Below, one piece after another: positions 53,304-61,069 of a DNA stretch of 64,000 nucleotides. Each line of letters begins with the position of its first letter. The first letter of the stretch is position 1. Below the pieces are notes generated by a model. The model did not search any database. It was given only the letters and a program-made list of their open reading frames with translations, and was not told the origin of the DNA. Both the position numbers and the translations under genes were made by a program. The DNA is from Exercitatus varius (GTDB lineage: Bacteria; Pseudomonadota; Gammaproteobacteria; Enterobacterales; Pasteurellaceae), in the NCBI RefSeq assembly GCF_029577735.1, contig NZ_JARQTO010000009.1, forward strand, positions 136,102 to 200,101. Direction: 5' to 3'.

Positions 53304-54107
53304 ATGAACCCAATGTTAAATATCGCTATTCGTGCGGCGCGAAAAGCGGGCAATGTAATTGCTAAAAGTTACGAACGCCGTGATGATATTCAAACCAGCG
53401 CTAAAGGCCCTAACGATTATGTCACCAATGTGGATAAAGCGGCGGAAGCCGTGATTATTGAAACGATTCGCGCTTCTTATCCTGACCATACCGTCGTAAC
53501 GGAAGAAAGCGGCGCGTTAGAAGGTAAAAACACCGATATTCAATGGGTGATTGATCCGTTAGACGGCACCACCAACTTTATTAAAGGTTTTCCCCATTTT
53601 TCCGTTTCTATCGCCATTCGTGTGAAAGGCCGCACAGAAGTGGGCGTGGTATACGATCCGATTAAAAACGAACTGTTCACTGCGGTACGCGGCGAAGGCG
53701 CCAAATTCAACGAACTTCGCTTACGCGTGCCGGAACGTCGCGATTTACAAGGCGCGGTATTAACCACCGGATTTCCGTTCAAACAACCGAAATTTATGCC
53801 GATTCAGTTTGCTATGATGAGTGCGTTATCCGCCGAAGCGGCCGATTTCCGCCGTACGGGTTCCGCTGCGTTAGATTTGTGTTATGTCGCCGCCGGTCGG
53901 GTAGACGGTTTCTTTGAAATGGGCTTAAAAGCCTGGGATATCGCCGCCGGTGAACTTATCGCTCGCGAAGCCGGCGCTTTGGCTTGCGACTTCAATGCCG
54001 GCCATCAATTCTTAAAAGAAGGTCACATCGTAGTAGCTTCGCCGCGTGTTGTAAAAGCGATTTTAAGTCTGATTCAACCTTGCTTAGGCAATGAATTCAA
54101 CGCATAA
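53304..54107 (+). CDS. suhB: Inositol-1-monophosphatase family protein SuhB
   Basis: This 267-residue Mg-dependent phosphatase has the metal motifs VTEESG, WVIDPLDGTTNFIKGFPHFSVS and AWDIAAGELIAREAGA. In E. coli SuhB also joins the rRNA antitermination complex. I choose the ATG at 53304 (MNPMLNIAIRAARKAGN); a longer in-frame ATG at 53247 is unsupported. It is divergent from trmJ, the common arrangement. A terminator follows. Confidence 0.96.
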   Translation: MNPMLNIAIRAARKAGNVIAKSYERRDDIQTSAKGPNDYVTNVDKAAEAVIIETIRASYPDHTVVTEESGALEGKNTDIQWVIDPLDGTTNFIKGFPHFSVSIAIRVKGRTEVGVVYDPIKNELFTAVRGEGAKFNELRLRVPERRDLQGAVLTTGFPFKQPKFMPIQFAMMSALSAEAADFRRTGSAALDLCYVAAGRVDGFFEMGLKAWDIAAGELIAREAGALACDFNAGHQFLKEGHIVVASPRVVKAILSLIQPCLGNEFNA

Positions 54108-54111
54108 AAAA

Positions 54112-54135
54112 CGAGGAGCCTTTCGGCTCCTTGAT
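54112..54135. terminator. Terminator between suhB and arcB
   Basis: AGGAGCC-TTTC-GGCTCCT forms a tight hairpin between two convergent genes, with A and T tracts on the two sides. Confidence 0.8.
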
Positions 54136-54146
54136 TATTTTCATCG

Positions 54147-55952
54147 TTATTCCGCTTCCGCAAGCCAGTTCTGTAAATATTGCAAACTTCGATTTTCCGC
54201 CGTATCCAGTTCTGCCATTCGTGCAGATAATTTGGCTTCCCAATCCGCCGCTTCACCATGCTGAATATGGTCCGCCAGCAGCTGTACTTTATGCAATCCC
54301 AAACTGCCCGCCGCGCCTTTTAATTTATGCGCCGCCTGGCAAAGTCGTTCTTTCATTTGCGCATCCGGTTGCGCGCAAAACTGTTGATAGACGGAACGAA
54401 TATCCAACTCTGCGTGCCGCGCCTGCCGGTAATGGGCGAGATTTTGCCGATACGCCGCCCGACCAATCACGGACGTTAATTCGTTGATATGGGAAAAATC
54501 GATATCCTCCGCATAAGCCGGATCAAAATCTTGCTCAAATTTGACCGCACTTTTTACTTGATCCAGGCTCGATTTTTCCGCCGCAATCGTCGAATCATCA
54601 AAATATTGCGCCAGGCATTCCGTTAATGCCGTCACGGAAAGCGGTTTGCGCAATACGTCGTCCATGCCTTTCACCTGAAATACGGATTTATCCTGCATGA
54701 CATTGGCGGTGAGCGCCACCAACGGCGGCAAATAATCATAAACGCCGTCTTCATAATTGCGCCGCAGAAAATGCGCCACTTCAAAACCGGACATGTCCGG
54801 CAGCTGAATATCCAGCAACACCAAATCGTAATCATGTTGCTCGAATTTATCGATGGCTTCTTTGCCGCTCATCGCTACGTCCACATGATGGCCTAATTTT
54901 TCCAGCAAGGATTTCGTCACCAAAATATTGAGCTCAATATCTTCCACCAACAAAACGTTCAGGTTGGAAATAACGGGCGTTGCGAAAGTTGCATGAGATT
55001 CCGCCAGCGGCTCCGCTTCAATGGTCAGCACGAAAGTCGAGCCTTTGCCCAACTCACTGGAAACCGTTAAATTGCCGTTCATCAGATTGGCGATATTTTT
55101 CGAAATGGATAAACCGATGCCGCTGCCCGCCGCTTTATGTTTGTTTTCGACCTGATAATACAGACCGAAAATTTTGGTCAGTTCATCACGGGGAATTCCC
55201 TGTCCCGTATCGCTGACGGAAAACTGAAAACCGTTCGCTGAAAGACGTTGAATATTCAACGTCACTTTCCCTTTTTCAGTGAATTTCACGGCATTGCTGA
55301 TCAGATTCCATAAAATCTGATTCAGACGAGTCGCGTCGATCAACAGAAAGTGCGGTAAATCCGGCGAGGTTTTTAATTCGAAGGTAAGATTTTTCTGTCC
55401 CGCTAAAAATTGTGCAATATGATTAATATCGTTGATAAAACTGAAAAAATCCGTTTCTTTTTTATACAATTCCAATTTGCGCGAATCGATTTTTTCAAGA
55501 TCGATAACGTCGTTAAAAATGTTGCCTAAAGAGACCGCACTGACATTAATGGTATTCAGATAATTTTTCTGTTCGTCGGTTAACGGCGTATCCAGCAAAA
55601 TTCGGGTTAATCCTACAATGCCGTTTAAGGGTGTGCGCAGTTCATGGCTGATGGTCGCCATCAGATCCGTTTTATCGCGAATCAGCTGCGCCAAATCTTG
55701 CCGGGACAATTCCAACTTTTCCACCAAGACCGTGAAGAAATAAATCACAAACGGCGCTGAAATCAAACCGAAAATAATAGAATAGCCCAAACTTTCCCAA
55801 TGAATTTTGCCAATCACGATAAAGCTCAGAATAATATGCGTAAGCAAGGCAAAAGCCGCCAGAATCAAAAATCCCAGCACGGAAAATTTTACGCGACCGA
55901 GTTTGATTACCCAGTCAATATAACGCTGTGTAAAGTGTCTGACATTTTTCAT
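54147..55952 (-). CDS. arcB: Short hybrid sensor kinase ArcB (no PAS domain)
   Basis: This 601-residue hybrid kinase has two membrane segments (about 24-45 and 58-76), a short linker (77-95), HisKA with His103 in ATISHELRTPLNG, an ATPase domain (about 205-312; SDTGQGIP, GSGIGLSI), a receiver with Asp381 and an HPt domain with His542 (AAHKLKGAAGS). It lacks the PAS/linker domain of the E. coli protein (778 residues). The first Cys is at about residue 446, so the redox Cys pair of E. coli ArcB is absent. Signal sensing must differ. An in-frame uptake signal lies near 54544. ArcA is encoded at 37.3 kb. Confidence 0.95.
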   Translation of the reverse strand: MKNVRHFTQRYIDWVIKLGRVKFSVLGFLILAAFALLTHIILSFIVIGKIHWESLGYSIIFGLISAPFVIYFFTVLVEKLELSRQDLAQLIRDKTDLMATISHELRTPLNGIVGLTRILLDTPLTDEQKNYLNTINVSAVSLGNIFNDVIDLEKIDSRKLELYKKETDFFSFINDINHIAQFLAGQKNLTFELKTSPDLPHFLLIDATRLNQILWNLISNAVKFTEKGKVTLNIQRLSANGFQFSVSDTGQGIPRDELTKIFGLYYQVENKHKAAGSGIGLSISKNIANLMNGNLTVSSELGKGSTFVLTIEAEPLAESHATFATPVISNLNVLLVEDIELNILVTKSLLEKLGHHVDVAMSGKEAIDKFEQHDYDLVLLDIQLPDMSGFEVAHFLRRNYEDGVYDYLPPLVALTANVMQDKSVFQVKGMDDVLRKPLSVTALTECLAQYFDDSTIAAEKSSLDQVKSAVKFEQDFDPAYAEDIDFSHINELTSVIGRAAYRQNLAHYRQARHAELDIRSVYQQFCAQPDAQMKERLCQAAHKLKGAAGSLGLHKVQLLADHIQHGEAADWEAKLSARMAELDTAENRSLQYLQNWLAEAE

Positions 55953-56089
55953 AAAATCATTTTCACGAAGCCGTTTCGATAAATAAAGTTGAACTATTCT
56001 AACAAAATTTTATCTACAATTAGTAAGGACTTTATCGCCTATACCTTAAATCACTTCATAACAACGTTAAAACCAGGATGATAATAAAC

Positions 56090-57616
56090 ATGTCGGATTC
56101 TTCGCGTAAAGCCAGAAACCCTCTAATTTTAGCCGTATTGATAGGACTTGGATTTCATTCGTTCCCCGTGCAAGCCGTTGATGATGACAGCGCAATTTTA
56201 CAGCTTCACCAGGCTTTTCAGCCTACGGAATCGACACTCAATAAAGAAACGGGACTGGCGCTAGACATTGCCCGCCATTTTTATCCCGCCGAAGTGATTA
56301 AAGCGTTTATTGACACAATTCATAATGCGGGCGGAACATTCCTGCATCTGCATTTTTCCGATCATGAAAATTATGCCTTGGAAAGCGCCGTGTTAAATCA
56401 ACGCGCCGAAAACGCCACGCAGGATCAATACGGCGTCTATATTAACCCGAAAACCCATAAACCGTTTTTAAGTTACGCCCAACTGAAAGACATCACGGAT
56501 TACGCCAAAAGTAAAAATGTTGAATTGATTCCCGAATTAGACAGTCCTAACCACATGACGGCGATTTTTGATTTGCTGGAAAAAGAACACGGAAAACCTT
56601 ATGTGCAAAAGATCCGTTCCAAGTGGACCGAAGAAGAAATCGACATCACCAATCCTGACAGCATTGCCTTTGTCAAATCGCTGATAACGGAAGTGGTTGA
56701 TATTTTCGGTGACAGCAGCCGGCATTTTCATATCGGCGGCGATGAATTCGGCTACGGAGTAGATAATAATCACGAATTTATTAATTACGCCAATACGCTA
56801 GCCAAATTTCTTCAGGAAAAAGGGCTGAAAACCAGAATTTGGAATGACGGATTAATTAAAGCCACCATCAATCAACTCAACCCCGATATTCAAATTACTT
56901 ACTGGAGTTATGACGGCAATCCGCAGGACGAACGGGAAGCGCAACGTCGTCGAAAAATCCGCATGAGCATGCCGGAATTAATAGAACGCGGTTTTTCGGT
57001 TCTCAACTATAACGCCTATTATTTGTACTTCACGCCGGAAGAGGGCGCCGCCACCTCCCATGACAGCAATTTTGCCACGAGAGATGTGCTGAAAAATTGG
57101 GATTTAACCATCTGGGACGAGCAAAACCCGCAAAATAAAATCAAAGATCCGCATAAAATCATGGGATCGGCACTCTCCATCTGGGGCGAGCATGCCGGTT
57201 CGCTGCAAAGCGATTCCATTCAAAAATATACGGCGCCGTTACTAACGGCAATTATTTACAAAACCAAAGCGGCGAACAACCATGACGAAACGAACCGACG
57301 TCTGCGTTTATTAACGGAAAACGATTTTGCCTCATTGGACAGCACAACCTATATCGACTTGTTGCAGCTTAAAAATCATGCGTTTATTGCCTTGAAAAAC
57401 AATCGGCAAACCGTCCGTTTATTACAGGAAAACAAACTGCCCGAACGGAAAATTACTTTCTGGCTCAACGGTTCGGATAAACAGAAAATCCAATTAAATC
57501 CCCATTGGCGGAAAACGGACCACGTTCAACAGCGGGACGGTAAAGATTATCAGGCTTATGATTATCAAGGCAATACGTTGTGGCTGGATAAAACGATCGA
57601 AATTTCCGACCCCTAA
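56090..57616 (+). CDS. dspB: Dispersin B-like beta-N-acetylglucosaminidase with C-terminal extension
   Basis: This 508-residue secreted protein has a signal peptide ending about FHSFPVQA. Its GH20 domain (about residues 45-390) closely resembles dispersin B of Aggregatibacter, which cuts poly-beta-1,6-GlcNAc. LDIARHF, HLHFSDHENYALES, PELDSPNHMTAIF, the catalytic pair Asp218-Glu219 in HIGGDEFGYG, TYWSYDG and SIWGEHAG are present. The last 115 or so residues are an extension with no known motif. I choose 56090; an ATG at 56078 is too close to AGGA. It converges on pgaD, so the cell can both make and trim the polymer. Confidence 0.9.
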   Translation: MSDSSRKARNPLILAVLIGLGFHSFPVQAVDDDSAILQLHQAFQPTESTLNKETGLALDIARHFYPAEVIKAFIDTIHNAGGTFLHLHFSDHENYALESAVLNQRAENATQDQYGVYINPKTHKPFLSYAQLKDITDYAKSKNVELIPELDSPNHMTAIFDLLEKEHGKPYVQKIRSKWTEEEIDITNPDSIAFVKSLITEVVDIFGDSSRHFHIGGDEFGYGVDNNHEFINYANTLAKFLQEKGLKTRIWNDGLIKATINQLNPDIQITYWSYDGNPQDEREAQRRRKIRMSMPELIERGFSVLNYNAYYLYFTPEEGAATSHDSNFATRDVLKNWDLTIWDEQNPQNKIKDPHKIMGSALSIWGEHAGSLQSDSIQKYTAPLLTAIIYKTKAANNHDETNRRLRLLTENDFASLDSTTYIDLLQLKNHAFIALKNNRQTVRLLQENKLPERKITFWLNGSDKQKIQLNPHWRKTDHVQQRDGKDYQAYDYQGNTLWLDKTIEISDP

Positions 57617-57622
57617 TTGAAC

Positions 57623-57660
57623 AAAAGTGCGGTAAAAAANNGAATTTTTTACCGCACTTT
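57623..57660. terminator. Inverted uptake-signal pair with two undetermined bases
   Basis: AAAAGTGCGGTAAAAAA and TTTTTTACCGCACTTT flank two N bases (57640-57641) in the loop. The hairpin ends the dspB-like gene. The Ns mark a sequencing ambiguity, probably from compression in the hairpin. Confidence 0.75.
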
Positions 57661-57677
57661 ACCGAAACCTTGATCAC

Positions 57678-57703
57678 AAAAGGCACAATTTCTTGTGCCT
57701 TTT
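57678..57703. terminator. Terminator between the dspB-like gene and pgaD
   Basis: AAAAGGCACAA and TTGTGCCTTTT form an 11-base perfect stem, 8 bases beyond the pgaD stop on the minus strand. Confidence 0.88.
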
Positions 57704-57710
57704 CCGTTAA

Positions 57711-58004
57711 TCAGTTCTGATGATGAAGAACCAAGCGTTTTGACGGTTTTGCAATAAACGACCAAACAATTGCAATCACCAGCAATGCCACCGAGCTTGC
57801 GAACATAAATACGACAATGTCTGCGAAAAAGTAATGTTCAAAAACCGGATTGGTAAAAATCTTTTGCGAATACCGGATAATCGCATAAACGGTATATCCC
57901 CACAAAGACCAGGTTACCAGGCTTAATAACATACTTTTCAGAATCAAAGCCAACGGCAATTCTTTTGTTTGTTTTTTAATAATCATTAATTTTTGCAGTT
58001 CCAA
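57711..58004 (-). CDS. pgaD: PNAG synthase accessory protein PgaD
   Basis: This 97-residue protein has two membrane segments (about 25-48 and 62-85) and short cytoplasmic ends. PgaD binds PgaC and is needed for PNAG synthesis. In E. coli, binding of cyclic di-GMP to PgaC-PgaD activates the synthase. It is shorter than E. coli PgaD but in the expected place, 1 base after pgaC. The name rests on position, length and hydropathy, as the family is poorly conserved. Confidence 0.85.
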   Translation of the reverse strand: MELQKLMIIKKQTKELPLALILKSMLLSLVTWSLWGYTVYAIIRYSQKIFTNPVFEHYFFADIVVFMFASSVALLVIAIVWSFIAKPSKRLVLHHQN

Positions 58005-58005
58005 T

Positions 58006-59235
58006 TCATACCCCTCTATCAGGACTTGTCCAGACGGCCAACTTGGACTTGTTTCTAAAAATCGCCTTCGGAATCCCGAAAACGAGCGTCAACATATTCA
58101 GTAACCAATACACGTACGGATACCAAATACAATATAAAGAATAACGAAATAACCCTTTCTCATAGCGGCTATCAATATACAAACTGAACATGTACTGCCA
58201 GAAGAAAGAGAAAAACAATACCGTCATCAGCACCCGAAATACGGATACTTCAAACGTCCCTTGAGTAATTTGAAGATAAGTATTGATGCATAATACCGCA
58301 ATAAGCGCATACGCCCAGATTGCAGTGACGAAATATTCCAGATACATCGGCCATAAACGACGGTTTTTAAAACGCCAAACCACCGGAAAATATTTCAGAA
58401 TCGTTTCAGCTCCGCCTTGTGCCCAACGTAAACGTTGTTTAAAAAGCCCGCTAATTGTTTCAGGCATAAGCGTCCAACACAAAGCGCGGGGTTCGTAAAT
58501 TATATTGTATCCCGCCGTTTGCAGCTTCCAGCTGACATCAATATCTTCGGTGATCATATTGGTACTCCAACCGCCGATTTTTTGCATGGCTTCCGCTTTG
58601 AACAGGCAACATACGCCGGACACGGTAAAAATAGTTCCCATCACGCTTTGCGCGCGTTTAATCAGGCCGATAATGGAGCTGAATTCCGAAGTTTGTAAAC
58701 AGCCTAAAATCGTACTACGGTTACGCACCCGCGGATTCCCCGTCACCGCGCCGTATTGCGGATTAGATTCCAACGCCTGAACCATGTAATCCACAGCATG
58801 GTAATCCAGAACGGCATCGCCGTCGATACAGCCGACATATTTGCCTTTGGCGACGGTTAAACCGTGATTTAAGGCGCTCGCCTTACCGGCATTCTCTTGA
58901 TGTAACGCAACGATGCGGCTGTCTTTTTGCGCCCAGCGGTCGATAATTTCGCCTGTCGCATCCTTACTGCCGTCGTTAATGAAAATAAGCTCGAATTTCG
59001 GATATTTCAACTTGAGTAAATAAGGAATGGCGTCATCCAGATTATCGGCCTCGTTATAACAAGGTATCATAATAGAAACCATCGGCACGTCCGCCATATC
59101 CATTCGAGCGAATTCCGGTTCCTGCAATTTTCCTTCAATAAAAAAGTAATAATAACCCGCCGCAATGGTCCAATAAACCGCCATCAGAGCGGGATACATA
59201 AATAACGTTGCATTTAATACATCAAACCACGACAT
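58006..59235 (-). CDS. pgaC: Poly-beta-1,6-N-acetylglucosamine synthase PgaC
   Basis: This 409-residue family 2 glycosyltransferase polymerises UDP-GlcNAc in the inner membrane. One N-terminal and several C-terminal membrane segments flank the catalytic domain, which has IFINDGSKDATGE, CIDGDAVLDY (D-x-D), ITEDIDVSWKLQ and QRLRWAQGG (the Q-x-x-R-W motif). It lies 10 bases after pgaB and 1 base before pgaD. The length is slightly shorter than E. coli PgaC. Confidence 0.95.
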   Translation of the reverse strand: MSWFDVLNATLFMYPALMAVYWTIAAGYYYFFIEGKLQEPEFARMDMADVPMVSIMIPCYNEADNLDDAIPYLLKLKYPKFELIFINDGSKDATGEIIDRWAQKDSRIVALHQENAGKASALNHGLTVAKGKYVGCIDGDAVLDYHAVDYMVQALESNPQYGAVTGNPRVRNRSTILGCLQTSEFSSIIGLIKRAQSVMGTIFTVSGVCCLFKAEAMQKIGGWSTNMITEDIDVSWKLQTAGYNIIYEPRALCWTLMPETISGLFKQRLRWAQGGAETILKYFPVVWRFKNRRLWPMYLEYFVTAIWAYALIAVLCINTYLQITQGTFEVSVFRVLMTVLFFSFFWQYMFSLYIDSRYEKGLFRYSLYCIWYPYVYWLLNMLTLVFGIPKAIFRNKSKLAVWTSPDRGV

Positions 59236-59245
59236 AATTCGCCCC

Positions 59246-61039
59246 TTATTTCAATCCGATATTGGTATTTATTGAAAAGTGCGGTCGGATTTTTTGCAGT
59301 TTTGGTTGATCGGTCTGGAAATTGTCCGGATAGTAGCCAAAATTGTAAATTTTGTTTTCATTCTGGAGCACCTCCATCCAATCCGACAACTCATCATCCG
59401 GCACGGCTTGTTGAGTTCGCGCGTCCACGGCTTGTAATTCAAAAGCGAGTTTATCCTTTGCAATATACGGCGTCGTACTTTTCACTACATCGTCCACCCA
59501 ATTTTTTGCTTCCCGTTTGGAAAACTCGGAATGATGCCGATAAGGGGCGGTTGATACCAGCACGGTGTCATAATATTTAGCGAAACTCGCTAAACGCCGT
59601 GTAAATTGCGTTTCATTCTGAGACGATAAATTTAACGGCGCCGAAATCATGCCGGTCGTTTTAAAATATTCACTTCCCCACAATACATAAGGCGACATGA
59701 CTTTTTTCACTTCGTCGGTTATTTTAAATAAAGCCGAAATATTTTGTTCGCCCTTTTCAATAACCTGATCATCGGTGAATAAAATACCTTTAAATTTAGC
59801 GTAAAGCGATAAATCCTGATAAACGGATTTAATCATCTCCGTTTTATGTGAATCCGCATTTGTTAAATCAAAAGCCGAAACCGGCAGCCAGACGTAAGGA
59901 GAAACATTGAGTCTGGTTTCCAGAATCCAGGCAACTCGACTGAACAGATCAGCCCGCACGGGTAAATATTTGTTAGGAAAATACAATGCCTCTGCAATAC
60001 CGTCATTATTTACATCCGAGAAAGCCTGAATATAAACTCTTGAAACACCTTGTCGATGAATGCGTTCAATAATTTTATCCAGATTTTTACCCTGTTTTAT
60101 CGGATCAGGATCATAAACGTCATCCAGCTTAATTCGCAAAGAACGTTGCACCGACAATGATTCATTCTTATTTTTCAAGTAATTCGCAATAGTCTCGATC
60201 GAAGTTTCAGTATCCAGCAATAATCGGCCTAAATGAAATTGTTCGGGCGTATTCGTTTTTGTATCGACAAGCGACATATGCACTTCAAAACCCACTTCTT
60301 TCGCAATATCCGCTGCGGTTGCCGTAAAGTGACCATAAGGCCAAACCATGGCGCGAGGCGCCACGCCTACATTTTTTTTCAATAAATCATAAGAACGCTG
60401 GAAATCTTTACGCAACTTATTCTTATACTCCGTTGACGTTTCATACTGACCGTTACGATAGGCCGGCGCAATAACAGCCGGTAAGCTGCTGCCTGCCGGA
60501 TTGGCGTTGATTCCGTGGTGAAGATCATTGGTGTGAGACGCCATTTCAATCAACCCGCTCGCCTGCATTTCACGCAGTTGCTGCCATGTAACGAACTCGT
60601 TACGATTCAATTTTTGATTACCGTAAGAAATTTTCCGGTTATTCGGAGTATTAACCCAATCCGTGACTATGGCATACACGGCAGGATAGTTATAAGCTTT
60701 CAGGAGCGGATAAATCACGTTATAAAAACTTTCATAACCATCATCAAAAGTTAACAGTACGGCTTTATCCGGCAGCGGATGTCCGCCGTTTCGGGCATCC
60801 ATGATTTGTTGCAGGCTAACCGGTTTATATCCGTTATTTCGTAACCAGTTGAAATGCGTAATTAATGTCTGAGCAGAAATAGTTTGTGGAAAATATTGTT
60901 GATGTTTATTCGGAACACTTTCGTCAATTACATTATGGTAACAAAGAATACCTAAATGCTCGTTTAATGCAAAAGCCGGTATATTTAAAAGTAATAAAAC
61001 AATTAAATACCCAAAATTTTTTATATACTTTTTAAACAT
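59246..61039 (-). CDS. pgaB: PNAG deacetylase PgaB
   Basis: This 597-residue protein has a signal peptide (about 1-25, PAFA|LNEH) but no lipobox Cys; E. coli PgaB is a lipoprotein. The polysaccharide deacetylase domain holds LLTFDDGYESF (Asp99/100) and the zinc His residues in ASHTNDLHHG (169 and 174). The C-terminal half (about 290-590) matches the PgaB glycoside-hydrolase domain, with an acidic FTDDQ at about 417-421. Partial deacetylation allows export through PgaA. Order and spacing (30 bases after pgaA, 10 before pgaC) mark an operon. Confidence 0.93.
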   Translation of the reverse strand: MFKKYIKNFGYLIVLLLLNIPAFALNEHLGILCYHNVIDESVPNKHQQYFPQTISAQTLITHFNWLRNNGYKPVSLQQIMDARNGGHPLPDKAVLLTFDDGYESFYNVIYPLLKAYNYPAVYAIVTDWVNTPNNRKISYGNQKLNRNEFVTWQQLREMQASGLIEMASHTNDLHHGINANPAGSSLPAVIAPAYRNGQYETSTEYKNKLRKDFQRSYDLLKKNVGVAPRAMVWPYGHFTATAADIAKEVGFEVHMSLVDTKTNTPEQFHLGRLLLDTETSIETIANYLKNKNESLSVQRSLRIKLDDVYDPDPIKQGKNLDKIIERIHRQGVSRVYIQAFSDVNNDGIAEALYFPNKYLPVRADLFSRVAWILETRLNVSPYVWLPVSAFDLTNADSHKTEMIKSVYQDLSLYAKFKGILFTDDQVIEKGEQNISALFKITDEVKKVMSPYVLWGSEYFKTTGMISAPLNLSSQNETQFTRRLASFAKYYDTVLVSTAPYRHHSEFSKREAKNWVDDVVKSTTPYIAKDKLAFELQAVDARTQQAVPDDELSDWMEVLQNENKIYNFGYYPDNFQTDQPKLQKIRPHFSINTNIGLK

Positions 61040-61069
61040 ATAAACCCTTAGAAAGAAATGCTATAAAAA

